From positions 92,545-156,544 of the forward strand of contig NZ_JMHT01000008.1 of the NCBI RefSeq assembly GCF_001905655.1: 64,000 bases of DNA. The letters run 5' to 3'. Shown here piece after piece: positions 1 to 14,646 of the stretch. The notes under the pieces were generated by a model. That model did no database searches. It worked only from the letters and a program-made list of their open reading frames with translations, and had not been told where the DNA came from. This DNA is from Mycobacterium sp. ST-F2. Its GTDB lineage: Bacteria > Actinomycetota > Actinomycetes > Mycobacteriales > Mycobacteriaceae. The first letter of the stretch is position 1. Each line of letters opens with the position of its first letter. A program made the position numbers and the translations under genes.

Positions 1-957
1 GCTGATGCACGACCCGGCGAACACGGGGTCCAGCGTGGCGGGCTCGGTGCCGGCGATGCGGCTCAGCACGGTGCCCACGGCGGTCACGGTGAGGGGGCTC
101 GAGGCTTGGCAGCTCATCCGCAGCGGCTGCCCCGACGGCGCCGCGGCGTCGCCGGTCGCGACGATGCGCGGGTCGTCGATGCTGGTCAGGGTCTCGTCGG
201 TCAGCAGGCGGCCCAGCGCGTCGGTGCGCAGCCCGCTGGCGGCCGCCAGGCCCGGGGTGCCGAAGCCCGCGGTCCACACCGTCACGGCGCTGCTGATGAA
301 GCGCCCGTCGGCCAGCGTCACCCGATTGGCGGTGACGGAGCTGACGTCACCTTCGACGACCGTCACGCCCAGTTTGGCCAGGGCCTTCGCGACCGACCGG
401 CGGCCCGGAGCGCTGAGCGACGGCCCCAGCTTGTCGCCGACCAGCACGACGTTGCGACCGGCCTCGGCGAACTCGGAAGCGGCCTCGATGCCGGTCAGGC
501 CGGCGCCGACGACCACCATCTGCGCGGAGAGTGGCACGTCCTGCAGGCGGGCTGCCAGCCGCTCGGCCTGCTCGAATTCGGCCAGGGGATAGGCGAATTC
601 AGCGGCACCGGGCACCGACGCCGGGACGGTTCCGGTGCTGCCGACGGCGTAGATCAAGTAGTCGTAGTCCAAGGTGTCGCCCGACGCCAGCTCGACGGTG
701 CGGCCCGCGGCGTCGATGCGGGTGGCGGTGTCGACCACCAGGCGCACGTCGTCACCGAGCAGCGTGTCATAGCCGACGGTGGCGTTGTAGTTCCCGGCAG
801 CGTGCTGGTGCAGGCGGATGCGCTCGACGAACTTGGGCCGCGGGTTCACCAGGGTGACGGCCACATCGTCGCGCATCCGGACGCGATTGGCCGCCAGAGC
901 GCCGGCGTAGCCGCCGCCGATGACGACGACGCGGTGGGGCTTCTGGTTTCCGGTCAT
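1..957 (-). CDS. NDH-2-like NAD(P)/FAD-dependent oxidoreductase (partial, C-terminus beyond window)
   Basis: Pyridine-nucleotide-disulfide oxidoreductase of the type II NADH dehydrogenase-like family, which passes electrons from NAD(P)H to quinones or other acceptors through FAD. The first residues hold the FAD Rossmann motif (VVVIGGGYAGALAA). A second dinucleotide-binding motif (VVVGAGLTGIEAA) lies near residue 160, and a late GDAAA segment matches the C-terminal FAD contact. About 319 residues are visible before the window edge. I chose ATG 957, which has AAGGAG 8 bases upstream; GTG 960 is an alternative. The electron acceptor cannot be decided from sequence. No transmembrane segment is visible, as expected for a peripheral membrane flavoprotein. 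Confidence 0.85.
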   Translation of the reverse strand, partial: MTGNQKPHRVVVIGGGYAGALAANRVRMRDDVAVTLVNPRPKFVERIRLHQHAAGNYNATVGYDTLLGDDVRLVVDTATRIDAAGRTVELASGDTLDYDYLIYAVGSTGTVPASVPGAAEFAYPLAEFEQAERLAARLQDVPLSAQMVVVGAGLTGIEAASEFAEAGRNVVLVGDKLGPSLSAPGRRSVAKALAKLGVTVVEGDVSSVTANRVTLADGRFISSAVTVWTAGFGTPGLAAASGLRTDALGRLLTDETLTSIDDPRIVATGDAAAPSGQPLRMSCQASSPLTVTAVGTVLSRIAGTEPATLDPVFAGSCIS

Positions 958-1061
958 CACTGCATCTCCTTCGGGTTGGTTATGCCCTCAAGACACCGGC
1001 GGAGCCGAAAGTGTGACAACCGTACCTGCGGATGTGGCCCAGATCACTCGACTCGGCGTGC

Positions 1062-1118
1062 TGACCCTGCGGCCAGGGCGCAAAAGTGCGAGTGCCAAGC
1101 GCCGTCACCGCAGGGTCA
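1062..1118 (-). terminator. gdhA terminator hairpin
   Basis: A perfect 11-bp inverted repeat (TGACCCTGCGG at 1062-1072, CCGCAGGGTCA at 1108-1118) encloses a smaller GGCGC/GCGCC stem. It lies 10 bases after the gdhA stop. There is no T-run, which is common for mycobacterial terminators. Confidence 0.6.
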
Positions 1119-1127
1119 ATGCCCAGG

Positions 1128-2492
<1,365 letters not shown>

Positions 2493-4085
2493 TTACTCCT
2501 TGGTCTCCGCTTGATAGCGGGGAAATACGCCTTCGGGTGTCGGCAGCACCGTCCCCGGTGCCAGCCGGGTACCCAGGGCACGGAAATCCCGTGCCGAGGC
2601 GTCCTGCCCAAGAAGGTCGAGCAGCTTCCCCCCGGACTCCGGCATCACCGGCTGCACCAGTAGCGCGGCGATCCGGACCGCCTCCAGCGTCGTGTATAGC
2701 ACTGTGCCGAAACGGGTCTGGTCCGACTCAGCGGGAGACTTGCGCAGCACCCACGGTTCTTCGGCCGAGAAATAGCGGTTGGCGGCGCCCAACATCTGCC
2801 AGATGGCCTCCAGGGCCAGATGCATCGCCGGCACGTCGTAGTGCGCCCGCACCTGCTCGAGCAGTGCGTCGGCCTGCTTGAGCAATTCGAGGTCGGCGGC
2901 GGTGAATTCGCCTGGCTCCGGGACGATTCCGCCGAGGTTCTTGTTCACCATCGACAGCGAGCGCTGTGCCAGGTTGCCCAGTTCGTTGGCCAGGTCGGCG
3001 TTGATGCGGCCGATGATGGCTTCCTCGCTGTAGCTGCCGTCCTGACCGAACGACACCTCACGCAGGAAGAAGTAGCGCACCTGGTCCAGGCCGAACGCGT
3101 CGATCAGCGCGATGGGGTCCACGACGTTGCCCACCGACTTGCTCATCTTCTCGCCCTTGACGTTGATGAAGCCGTGCGCGAAAACCCGTTCCGGAAGGGC
3201 GATTCCGGCCGACATCAGGAACGCCGGCCAGTACACACTGTGGAACCGGATGATGTCTTTGCCGATCATGTGCAGGTTCGCCGGCCAGTACTTCTCGAAC
3301 GCCTCGGCAGACGTGTCCGGAAAACCCACGCCCGTCAGGTAATTCGTCAACGCGTCCACCCACACGTACATGACGTGCTCGGGGTGGTCGGGCACCGGGA
3401 CGCCCCAGTCGAACGTGGTGCGCGAGATCGACAGATCCTTCAGCCCGCCCGAGACGAAGCTGACGATCTCGTTGCGCCGCACGTCGGGCCCGATGAACTC
3501 GGGGTGCGCTTCGTAGTGCGCCAGCAGCCGGTCGGTGTAGGCCGACAGCTTGAAGAAGTAGGTCTGCTCCTCGGTCCACGTCACGGGCGTGCCGGTCTCG
3601 ATGGCGAAGCGGCCGCCATCGCGCACCTCGGTCTCGTCCTCGGCGAAGAAGCGTTCGTCGCGGATGGAGTACCAGCCGGCGTACGTGCCGAGGTAGATGT
3701 CCCCGGCCTCGTTCATCCGTCGCCAGATTTCCTTGGACGCCTCGTAGTGGTCGGCGTCGGAGGTCCGGATGAACCGGTCGAAGGAGATGTTGAGCTTCTC
3801 CTGCAGTGCCTGGAACACGTCGGAGTTGCGCGTGGCCAGCTCCGCAGCCGTGATGCCCTCGGCCGCCGCGGCCTCGGCCATCTTCTGGCCGTGCACGTCG
3901 GTGCCGGTCAGGTAGCGGACGTCGAAGCCGTCGAGCCGCTTGAACCGGGCGATCGCGTCGGTGGCGATGTACTCGTAGGCGTGCCCGATGTGCGGTGCGC
4001 CGTTGGGGTACGCGATGGCGGTGGTGATGTAGAACGGGTCCCCGGGGGTGCGCGTCCTCGCGCCGGGGGAAGTGTCGGTGCTCAT
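2493..4085 (-). CDS. metG: methionyl-tRNA synthetase
   Basis: Class I aminoacyl-tRNA synthetase that charges tRNA-Met. The HIGH motif is at residues 32-35 (PHIGHAYEY) and the KMSKS motif ([10 protein letters not shown]) near residue 312. The anticodon-binding helical domain follows. At 530 residues it is the short mycobacterial form with no C-terminal dimerisation domain. The ATG at 4085 is 25 bases from the divergent tatD start. It corresponds to M. tuberculosis Rv1007c (metS). Confidence 0.97.
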   Translation of the reverse strand: MSTDTSPGARTRTPGDPFYITTAIAYPNGAPHIGHAYEYIATDAIARFKRLDGFDVRYLTGTDVHGQKMAEAAAAEGITAAELATRNSDVFQALQEKLNISFDRFIRTSDADHYEASKEIWRRMNEAGDIYLGTYAGWYSIRDERFFAEDETEVRDGGRFAIETGTPVTWTEEQTYFFKLSAYTDRLLAHYEAHPEFIGPDVRRNEIVSFVSGGLKDLSISRTTFDWGVPVPDHPEHVMYVWVDALTNYLTGVGFPDTSAEAFEKYWPANLHMIGKDIIRFHSVYWPAFLMSAGIALPERVFAHGFINVKGEKMSKSVGNVVDPIALIDAFGLDQVRYFFLREVSFGQDGSYSEEAIIGRINADLANELGNLAQRSLSMVNKNLGGIVPEPGEFTAADLELLKQADALLEQVRAHYDVPAMHLALEAIWQMLGAANRYFSAEEPWVLRKSPAESDQTRFGTVLYTTLEAVRIAALLVQPVMPESGGKLLDLLGQDASARDFRALGTRLAPGTVLPTPEGVFPRYQAETKE

Positions 4086-4110
4086 TTGGCTTCAACTCTA
4101 AGGTGTCGCT

Positions 4111-7117
<3,007 letters not shown>

Positions 7118-7184
7118 GCCTGTCGCACTGGGTTTCTCGGCACTTGGTGCCCGAGGCCCTCGTGTCGGGCGTTACTGTCGTGGC

Positions 7185-8153
7185 GTGTCTGCGTCGGATG
7201 GAAACACTGCTTCTGAGTGGGTGCCCACTGGCTCGGTGACCGTCCGTGTGCCGGGCAAGGTCAACCTCTACCTCGGCGTCGGTGACTGCCGCGATGACGG
7301 CTATCACGAGCTGACGACGGTCTTCCACGCCGTCTCCCTGTTCGACGAGGTGACGGTCCGCAACGCCGATCTGCTGTCGGTGGAGATGCTGGGCGACGGC
7401 GCCGAAGGACTGCCGACCGATCACCGTAATCTCGCCTGGCGGGCCGCCGAACTGATGGCCGAGCACGTCGGCCGCGCGCCCGACGTTGCCATCTCGATCG
7501 ACAAGTCCATCCCCGTCGCCGGCGGTATGGCCGGTGGCAGTGCCGATGCGGCGGCCGTTCTGGTTGCGATCAACAACCTGTGGGAGCTGGGCGTCCCGCG
7601 CCGGGACCTGCATGCGCTGGCCGCCCGCCTGGGCAGCGACGTGCCGTTCGCGCTGCACGGCGGCACCGCGCTCGGTACCGGCCGCGGAGAGCAACTGGCG
7701 ACCGTGCTGGCGCGTAGCACTTTCCATTGGGTGCTGGCCTTCGCCGACGGCGGGCTGTCCACACCGAAAGTCTTCGCCGAGCTCGACAGTCTGAGAGCCG
7801 CCGCCACACTCGGTGGGCCGCCGGCGTTGGACGAACCCGAGCCGCTGCTGGCGGCGCTGGCGTCCGGCGACCCGCGAGAACTCGCACCGCTGTTGGGCAA
7901 CGACCTGCAGGCCGCGGCGGTCAGCCTGGACACCGGTCTGCGCCGCACTCTGCGAGCCGGCGTCGAAGCCGGGGCCCTGGCGGGCATCGTGTCCGGTTCC
8001 GGACCGACGTGCGCATTCCTGTGCGCCTCCGCCGACGACGCGGTCGAGGTCGGCACCCAGCTTTCCGGCGCCGGCGTGTGCCGGACGGTACGCGTGGCCA
8101 GCGGGCCGGTGCACGGCGCTCGGGTGGTGCCGGCGCCCAGCAGGCAGGCCTGA
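7185..8153 (+). CDS. ispE: 4-diphosphocytidyl-2-C-methyl-D-erythritol kinase
   Basis: GHMP-family kinase of the non-mevalonate isoprenoid pathway; it phosphorylates CDP-methylerythritol. The N-terminal [11 protein letters not shown] segment holds the catalytic lysine region. The glycine-rich ATP loop [15 protein letters not shown] lies near residue 110, and the C-terminal GSGPTCAF motif is present. The GTG at 7185 gives 322 residues. GTG 7221, just before PTGSVTV, gives 310 and matches the start I remember for the M. tuberculosis protein. Neither has a strong ribosome binding site. Third gene of the rpfB-ksgA-ispE cluster. Confidence 0.95.
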   Translation: MSASDGNTASEWVPTGSVTVRVPGKVNLYLGVGDCRDDGYHELTTVFHAVSLFDEVTVRNADLLSVEMLGDGAEGLPTDHRNLAWRAAELMAEHVGRAPDVAISIDKSIPVAGGMAGGSADAAAVLVAINNLWELGVPRRDLHALAARLGSDVPFALHGGTALGTGRGEQLATVLARSTFHWVLAFADGGLSTPKVFAELDSLRAAATLGGPPALDEPEPLLAALASGDPRELAPLLGNDLQAAAVSLDTGLRRTLRAGVEAGALAGIVSGSGPTCAFLCASADDAVEVGTQLSGAGVCRTVRVASGPVHGARVVPAPSRQA

Positions 8154-8199
8154 TCAGGGTGTGACTCAGCCCTCAATTCGGCCAACAGTTTGTTAGTTA

Positions 8200-8216
8200 C
8201 TTAAGAGTCTCTTAAG
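8200..8216. promoter_or_regulatory. palindrome CTTAAGAG-T-CTCTTAAG upstream of pks16
   Basis: A perfect 17-base palindrome in an AT-richer stretch of the 291-base ispE-pks16 gap, which holds no convincing gene. The size and symmetry fit a dimeric repressor site. The binding protein is unknown. Confidence 0.35.
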
Positions 8217-8262
8217 ATGATCGATGGTGTATGCCAGCGGCCAGGCGTGGAACGCAATGGTT

Positions 8263-8289
8263 TCTCTCACCGGCGGTGTCGGTGAGAGA
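8263..8289 (+). terminator. hairpin between ispE and pks16
   Basis: A perfect 10-bp stem (TCTCTCACCG / CGGTGAGAGA) with a 7-base loop. It could end the rpfB-ksgA-ispE transcript or be a leader structure of pks16. No T-run follows. Confidence 0.4.
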
Positions 8290-8444
8290 TCGTGGTGTGC
8301 CAGGGCAGCGTTGCCCGCGCATTCAGAGCCATCGTTTCGAGATATAACCGCGGCCGAATTGTGCGTGCGCGCCTCTACGAGTGCGCCTGGCACCGGACGG
8401 ACTATGGAACGACGGGCAGTGGCGCCTGACCTCAGGAGGTTGTC

Positions 8445-10082
8445 GTGAGCCGATTTACCGACAAGATGTACTACAACGCTCGTACATCGCAGCGGGGCAT
8501 GGTCACCGGTGAACCGCACGAGCCGGTGCGTCACACGTGGGGTGAGGTTCACGAGCGCGCCCGGCGCATCGCCGGCGGGCTGGCAGCCGCGGGCATCGGC
8601 CCCGGCGACAAGATCGGTGTGCTGGCCGGGTTCCCCGTGGAGATCGCCCCGACGGTGCAGGGCATCTGGATGCGCGGCGGCAGCCTGACCATGCTGCACC
8701 AGCCGACCCCGCGCACCGACCTGGCGGTCTGGGCCGAAGACACCATGAACGTCATCAGCATGATCGAGGCCAAGGCCGTCATCGTCTCCGAGCCGTTCCT
8801 GGTCGCCATCCCCGTGCTGGAGGAGAAGGGCCTGCAGGTCCTCAAGGTCGGTGACCTGCTGGAGGCCGAGCCGATCGATCCGCTCGAGACCGGTGAAGAC
8901 GACCTCGCGCTGATGCAGCTGACGTCCGGTTCCACCGGATCGCCCAAGGCCGTCCAGATCACGCACCGCAACATCTACTCGAACGCCGAGGCCATGTTCA
9001 TCGGCGCCGAGTACGACGTCGACAAGGACGTCATGGTCAGCTGGCTGCCGTGCTTCCACGACATGGGCATGGTCGGCTTCCTCACCATCCCGATGTACTT
9101 CGGTGCCGAGCTGGTCAAGGTCACCCCGATGGACTTCCTGCGCGACACCCTGCTGTGGGCCAAGCTCATCGACAAGTACAAGGGCACCATGACGGCGGCC
9201 CCGAACTTCGCGTACGCGTTGTTCGCCAAGCGGCTGCGGCGCCAGGCCAAGCCGGGCGAGTACGACCTCTCCACCCTGCGGTTCGCGCTCTCCGGCGCTG
9301 AGCCCGTCGACCCCGCCGACGTCGAAGACCTCATCGATGCCGGCAAGCCGTTCGGCCTGAAGGCGTCGTCCATCCTGCCGGCCTACGGCATGGCCGAGAC
9401 CTGCCTCGCCGTGTCGTTCTCGCCCTGCAACGCAGGCCTGGTCGTCGACGAGGTCGACGCCGACCTGCTCGCCGCGTTGCGTCGCGCCGTGCCCGCGGCG
9501 AAGGGCAACACCCGTCGTCTCGCGTCGCTCGGCCCGCTGCTGCGCGACCTCGAGGCCCGCGTCGTCGACGAGGACGGCAACGTCCTGCCCGAACGTGGTG
9601 TCGGCGTCATCCAGCTGCGCGGTGAATCGGTGACCCCCGGCTACATCACCATGGCCGGCTTCCTGCCGACGCAGGACGAGAATGGTTGGTACGACACCGG
9701 TGACCTCGGGTACATCACCGAGGAGCAGAACGTCGTCGTGTGTGGCCGCGTGAAGGACGTCATCATCATGGCGGGCCGCAACATCTACCCGACCGACATC
9801 GAGCGGGCCGCGGGCCGCGTCCAGGGCGTCCGCCCGGGCTGCGCCGTCGCGGTGCGCCTGGACGCCGGCCACTCGCGTGAAACCTTCGCTGTCGCAGTCG
9901 AATCCAACGCCTGGCAGGACCCGGCCGAAGTACGCCGGATCGAGCATCAGGTGGCGCACGAGGTGGTGACCGAGGTCGACGTGCGGCCGCGCAACGTCGT
10001 CGTGCTGGGGCCGGGCACCATCCCGAAGACCCCGTCCGGCAAGCTCCGTCGCGCCAACTCGGTGGAACTCGTCACCGGCTAG
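8445..10082 (+). CDS. pks16: AMP-dependent acyl-CoA/acyl-AMP ligase (Pks16/FadD type)
   Basis: ANL-superfamily adenylate-forming enzyme, 545 residues. The P-loop-like A3 motif [16 protein letters not shown] lies near residue 160. YGMAETCLA is near 315 and the A7/A8 region YDTGDLGYI is near 420. A C-terminal catalytic lysine is in [12 protein letters not shown]. The GTG at 8445 has AGGAGG 6 bases upstream. It corresponds to M. tuberculosis Rv1013, named pks16 although it has no ketosynthase. It probably activates a fatty or similar acid for lipid synthesis; the substrate is not readable from sequence. Confidence 0.9.
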   Translation: MSRFTDKMYYNARTSQRGMVTGEPHEPVRHTWGEVHERARRIAGGLAAAGIGPGDKIGVLAGFPVEIAPTVQGIWMRGGSLTMLHQPTPRTDLAVWAEDTMNVISMIEAKAVIVSEPFLVAIPVLEEKGLQVLKVGDLLEAEPIDPLETGEDDLALMQLTSGSTGSPKAVQITHRNIYSNAEAMFIGAEYDVDKDVMVSWLPCFHDMGMVGFLTIPMYFGAELVKVTPMDFLRDTLLWAKLIDKYKGTMTAAPNFAYALFAKRLRRQAKPGEYDLSTLRFALSGAEPVDPADVEDLIDAGKPFGLKASSILPAYGMAETCLAVSFSPCNAGLVVDEVDADLLAALRRAVPAAKGNTRRLASLGPLLRDLEARVVDEDGNVLPERGVGVIQLRGESVTPGYITMAGFLPTQDENGWYDTGDLGYITEEQNVVVCGRVKDVIIMAGRNIYPTDIERAAGRVQGVRPGCAVAVRLDAGHSRETFAVAVESNAWQDPAEVRRIEHQVAHEVVTEVDVRPRNVVVLGPGTIPKTPSGKLRRANSVELVTG

Positions 10083-10144
10083 TGCGTTGACGCCGCGGTT
10101 GCTCATCCCTGGCACTCACCGTCGGGCACTTCTACGCTGACGTC

Positions 10145-12782
10145 GTGCGCCTGAGCTGGCCGCTGCGCGGCCGTGTCGAGGAACTGCAGAGCATCGAAGC
10201 CGCACTCGCGGCTCCGGAGCTCTGCGGGATGGTGGTGTGCGGGGCCGCCGGCGTCGGCAAGAGTCGGATCGCCCGCGATGCACTCGATGCCGCGGCGTCG
10301 CGGGGATGCGAAATCCGGTGGGCGGTCGCCTCATCGTCGGCTCGGTCGCTTCCCTTGGGTGCCTTCGCGTGCTGGGCGCCTGCGGCCGCGGCCGACACCT
10401 TGAACCTGGTGCGCGGCGTGATCGCGGCACTGACCTCTGATTCCACGCCGGTGGTCATCGGTGTGGACGATGTTCACCTCCTCGATGACCTGTCGGCATT
10501 TGTCCTGCATCAGATCGTGCAACGGCGCGCTGCGAAAGTGGTGTGCACGGTGCGCGACGGCGAACCAGTGCCCGCAGCGGTCGAGGAGATATGGAAAGCC
10601 GGCCAATTCGACCGCCTCGACCTGCAACCGTTGTCACGCGACGAAACCGTCACGCTGGTGTCGGCAGCGCTGGGCGGGCCGCTGGATCCCGATGTCGCCC
10701 GCCGGCTGTGGACGCTGACCCGCGGCAACGTCCTCTACCTGCGCAACATCGTCGAGCAGGAGGTCGCGGACGGGCGACTGGCGGCCCAGCAAGGATATTG
10801 GCGCTGGACCGGCGAGCCGGTCGTGTCGTCTGGCTTGGTGCAGACGATCGAATCGCGCATGGGGGCGTTGCCGGGTGCGATCGGTGAGGTGATCGATGCC
10901 CTCGCAGTCGGCGAACCCCTTGACCTGGCGACTTTGAGCCGGATCACCGACCCGGCGGCAGTCGAGGACGCCGAGATGCGTGGCCTGGTAACCCTCGATC
11001 AGCTCGATGGCGGGGTGCAGGTGCGGTTGGCGCACCCGCTGTACGGCGAGGTACGTCGCAAGCGTGCGCCATCGTCGAGGCTGCGTCGGTTGCGTGGACG
11101 CGTGGCGGCGGAGCTCGCCGTGGGTGGTGATCCCGACGACATGCGAACCATGGTGCGGCGTGCGGAGTTGAGCCTGGAGTCCGACCTGCAACCTGATCCG
11201 GACCTGTTCCTGCGGGCGGCGCTGGGTGCCAGGTCGCTGGCGGATCTGTCGTTGGCGAACCGACTGGCCACCGCAGCAGTTCGAGCTGGAGCCGGAGCCG
11301 AGGCGAACTTCATTCTCGGACAAACACTCATGTGGCTAGGCCGCGGCGAAGAGGCCGAAGCGGTGTTGGCTGCCAGTCCCACCGACGGATTCACCGATAC
11401 CGACCGTGCCAGGCTGATCTGCCTTCGTGCCAGCAACATGCTGCTGGCACTGGCGGACGCGACGCGGGCCAAGACCCTCGTCGACGACGCGTGGGACCAG
11501 ACACCGGTTGCCGGCCGCAGCTGCCTCAACGCCTTCCTCGCCAGGTACTGGGCCTTCCTGGGTAATCCGGACGCGTCACGGAAGGCATCCAAAGACCTTG
11601 TCCTGGAGGACTTGCCGGGAAGCAACGGTCTGGATGTCGCCTGGTCGATCACTCAATCATCGGGCGACATCGGTCGCACCGCCGAAGCAGTCGAAGCGGC
11701 AAGCGCCGGATACCAGTTCGTGACGCGCACGTTGGAGACGCCGCACGTAGTGGGTTTCATCGCGATAGCGCATGTGAGCGCGCTTGTGCTGTCCGGATAC
11801 CTCGCCGACGCACGAAAAGTAGCGGAGCGGGTGCGGGAACAGGCGGCCGACTTGCCGGGTGTCGTTCCGCCGCTTGCCGGGCTGGCGGCGGGTCGGGCCG
11901 ACCTCGCCGCCGGTCGCCTCGAAGAGGCCTGTTCGGCATTGGAAAACCTGGTTGAGCTGTTCCCGCTTCCCCGTGAGATCTACCCGCGGTACCTGACCCA
12001 ACTGGGAGTCGGGACCGCGCTGGCCATGCGTGGTGCCGCAGCTGAGGCGGCCGCCGTACTCGGCGCCCTCCCTAGCAACAGCGATCCGAAGTTGCGGTGG
12101 GCGGATCATGAAGAAGACATCGCGAGAGCATGGACTTCAGCCGCGCAGGGCGCCGTGAGTGAGGCCATCTCGCGAGCGTTGTCGGCAGCCGAATCGGCAA
12201 GAGCCAAGCGACGATTCGCCGTGGAAGTGAAGTGCCTGCAGACCGCCACCCAATTCGGTGACCGATCCAGCGTCGCGCGGCTGCGCGAGCTTGCGGCGAT
12301 CCGTCGAGGGGCCCCGCGCGGCGATAGCGGCCCGGTTCGCCAGTGCCCTGTCCGCGGGTGACGGGGCTGAACTCGCTGCGGTGTCCGAGGACTTCGAGCG
12401 GATGGGTGACCTCGTTGCTGCCGTTGACGCGGCCGCCCACGCGGCATTGGCGTATCGGCGGCAGAACCTGCGTGGGTCCGCCCTGGGGTGTTCGACACGA
12501 GCTGACGCGCTGGCCCAACAGTGTGGAGCTCGTACCCCGGCGCTTCGGCAGGCAAGCGAGACGCTCCCGTTGACACCGCGGGAGCGTGAGATCGTATCCC
12601 TGATCGGGCAGGGCCTGTCCAATCGCGCAGTGGCAGAACGGCTCACGCTGTCCTATCGCACCGTTGAGAACCACGTCCACAACGCGAGGAGCAAAACCGG
12701 CACCACCAACCGTGATGAACTCGCCGCCCTGCTCGCGGGTTCCGCGTCCACGCCGTGCGGATATCGCGGGACGACAAGCTAG
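10145..12782 (+). pseudogene. large LuxR-family ATPase regulator (LAL type), split by a frameshift
   Basis: Frame one (10145-12361) starts with GTG and encodes an AAA-type ATPase with a Walker A motif at residues 33-40 (GAAGVGKS), a Walker B-like VIGVDDVHLL near 105, and a long helical-repeat region. The usual C-terminus appears in the next frame: VEGPRAAIAARF onward, ending with a LuxR helix-turn-helix (LTPREREIVSLIGQGLSNRA...YRTVENH) that stops at 12782. One extra C in GGCGATCCGTCGAG at about 12301-12302 explains the break. The restored protein would be about 880 residues, normal for this family. It could be a real mutation or a sequencing error. As written, the DNA-binding domain is separated from the ATPase. 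Confidence 0.8.
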
Positions 12783-12864
12783 CCGGCCGGCGCGACGCGT
12801 CGGCGACAACATTGAGTGTTGATCCACTCACTCGCCGAAATCACCGCTGACGCAGGCTGATCAG

Positions 12865-13092
12865 ATGGCCGATGAAGTCAGCGCAGAGGAACGCGCGTTG
12901 CGTGAACTACCGTTGCCCTACTCACTGGCGTTGAGACTTCGCAATGCCGGCGTGGCCGATGAGCTGATATGCGAATACGTCAACGTCGAGGAAAAGGCTC
13001 TGGACGGCATCTACCGCATCGCCGAGGCCAAACTCCGTGCGGCACAACAGCACTTGGGGCGTCCTCTCGTGGACCGCGAATCTCGGCCGTGA
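12865..13092 (+). CDS. small conserved-looking hypothetical protein
   Basis: 75-residue soluble protein of unknown function, rich in Leu, Ala and Glu. The central LPLPYSLALRLRNAGVADE and EKALDGIYRIAEAKL segments look like short amphipathic helices. It sits between the split LuxR regulator and a LuxR remnant. I believe similar short proteins accompany LuxR regulators in mycobacteria, but that is memory, not a search result. The ribosome binding site before ATG 12865 is weak. Confidence 0.6.
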   Translation: MADEVSAEERALRELPLPYSLALRLRNAGVADELICEYVNVEEKALDGIYRIAEAKLRAAQQHLGRPLVDRESRP

Positions 13093-13190
13093 ATCCCGCG
13101 GCACCGACCCGTAGTAGGTGCTTCTGGCGTTGCGGGAGGCGAATTTGAGTAGGCCGGCACTCAGGTGATCCGGTCGCTCGCGGCAAACAC

Positions 13191-13460
13191 TTGTGGAGAC
13201 GGAATCGATGGAAAGGACACAGCCGTGGCAGATTACGCCGTGAGCTACGGAGCGCTGGCGCTCCTCACCCCGCGGGCGAACGGCGGGTCGCCGAACTGTC
13301 CGCGACGGGGTTGACCAATCGATTGGTGGCCGCCGCACTGTTCATCAGCCCGAAGACAGTGGAGGTTCACCTTTCTCGCGTCTATCACAAGCTGGGCATT
13401 CGCTCGCGGGCAGAACTCGGCGGAGTCATGGCGCACAACATTGTCGTGCGCTCGGCGTGA
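13191..13460 (+). pseudogene. remnant of a LuxR-type helix-turn-helix domain
   Basis: The last 60 residues are a clear LuxR C-terminal DNA-binding domain (AGERRVAELSATGLTNRLVA, SPKTVEVHLSRVYHKLGIRS). The first 28 residues are arginine-rich and look out of frame. In another frame an alternative start at GTG 13225 reads into LLTP just before the domain, so a single-base loss near 13266 would join LTP to AGERRVAEL. It is probably the decayed end of a second large LuxR regulator. A functional single-domain protein cannot be excluded. Confidence 0.6.
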
Positions 13461-13609
13461 CTGCCTGGAGCTCGCTACAGCGCGGTGTGGCTGCACCGAA
13501 ATCGGGGTTTTCGCGTTTGGTTCCCGGGTGTGGGATTGATCGCTTGCTGAGCGAAAGCTGTGAGCCCCGGGTAATCTCGCCAGTTATTGACGAGAGGACC
13601 GGCATATTC

Positions 13610-14032
13610 ATGGGGCGTGTGGTTTCGGCAGTGGTGGCAGTGCTCGGCGCGAGCGTCCTCGCCGCGGTACCTGCCTGTGCTGAAGCCCCAGCGGGCTTGG
13701 TCGAGGGCACGAATGACATCGCCGCGGCGGTGGGCTCCGGGGTGCGGGGCGGTGTCATCGTCGGCTTCTCCGCGACCGGACCGGATGTCCCCGCTGCCTC
13801 GGCGGCGGTGATCGCGGCGTGCAAGCGTGCCGGCGCGGTCCAGTGCACCAGCGACGAGGTGACCAACGACCGGTTGTGCATCGTCAACGTGAACGCCCCC
13901 GAATCCGGTGTGGTCGCCGGTGGCGCCGGGCGGACGGTCGAGGAGGCCCGGCAGGACGCGTTCAACCGGGCCGCGGCCAACAACACGCCGCTGGCTCCGG
14001 GATCGGCCACGCTGGCCTGGTCGTGCCCGTGA
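13610..14032 (+). CDS. secreted DUF4189-like protein
   Basis: 140 residues from ATG 13610. It has a signal peptide (VVSAVVAVLGASVLAAVPACA) and a small mature domain with paired cysteines (IAACKRAGAVQCTSDE, RLCIVN, AWSCP). The alternating alanine-rich helix and Cys spacing resemble DUF4189 proteins. I preferred 13610 over an upstream in-frame start at 13457 because the extra 51 residues have no family character and would bury the signal peptide. Function unknown; probably periplasmic or secreted. Confidence 0.7.
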   Translation: MGRVVSAVVAVLGASVLAAVPACAEAPAGLVEGTNDIAAAVGSGVRGGVIVGFSATGPDVPAASAAVIAACKRAGAVQCTSDEVTNDRLCIVNVNAPESGVVAGGAGRTVEEARQDAFNRAAANNTPLAPGSATLAWSCP

Positions 14033-14308
14033 ACTGAGTCACGGGCCGGCGCTATTCCGCGAATTCCGTTGCCTGGGAAAGTTCCTCGGCTATTTGGTGA
14101 CCTTCCTCACCGGTGTTTCCAGGATCGCCAGGTCAACGCATTTCTATGAATCACTTATATGTGAGTTCGCAATGAGTTAATGGCTTGGTCACCTGGCTGA
14201 AACATATAGTCGACCTAACATGCATTGTTGGAAGGCGCACAATGGATTTCGGCCCGGTGATTTCGCGGGCAGGAGATGGGCGGCCTTCCCCGATAGTGAG
14301 AAGGTGAC

Positions 14309-14572
14309 ATGACTCATCGAAGCAAGCGCACGATGGCAGCTCTGCTGGTGGGCCTGGTCTCGGTCAGCGGCATCATGGCGCCCGTCGCCGGTGCCCGCCC
14401 GACCTGTCAGGATGCGGGCAGCACATCTACGTGCGAGACCAACGGCAGCGTGGCGATCAAGGCGACGCCGGGCATCCGAACTCAGGACACCACCCAGAGT
14501 TCGCGAGTGGGTGCCCAGGGCCGTCGCAACTGCTACACCGATGCCGTTGACCGGCAACACATCTGCGGATAA
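14309..14572 (+). CDS. small secreted protein with three cysteines
   Basis: 87 residues: signal peptide (MAALLVGLVSVSGIMAPVAG), then a 58-residue mature part beginning RPTCQDAGSTSTCETNGSVA, with Cys also near the end (RRNCYTD, HICG). A GAAGGTGAC ribosome binding site precedes ATG 14309. The 276-base gap before it (14033-14308) is AT-richer than its surroundings and holds no gene I can support. Function unknown. Confidence 0.7.
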   Translation: MTHRSKRTMAALLVGLVSVSGIMAPVAGARPTCQDAGSTSTCETNGSVAIKATPGIRTQDTTQSSRVGAQGRRNCYTDAVDRQHICG

Positions 14573-14591
14573 GTCTTCCCGCGAACAGTTG

Positions 14592-14628
14592 CGAAACCCC
14601 CAAATTCGGTGGAATTTGGGGGTTTTCG
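14592..14628. terminator. bidirectional intrinsic terminator
   Basis: The left arm at 14594-14607 (AAACCCCCAAATTC) pairs with 14612-14625 (GAATTTGGGGGTTT): a 14-bp stem with a 4-base loop, A-rich on one side and T-rich on the other. It sits between the converging secreted-protein gene and pth. Confidence 0.85.
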
Positions 14629-14646
14629 TGGCTTTTGACGGTTCGG

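Noticed and set aside
8193..10115. 640-codon open frame antisense to pks16
   Set aside because: Shadow of a high-GC gene; composition is His/Asp/Val-rich and without domains.
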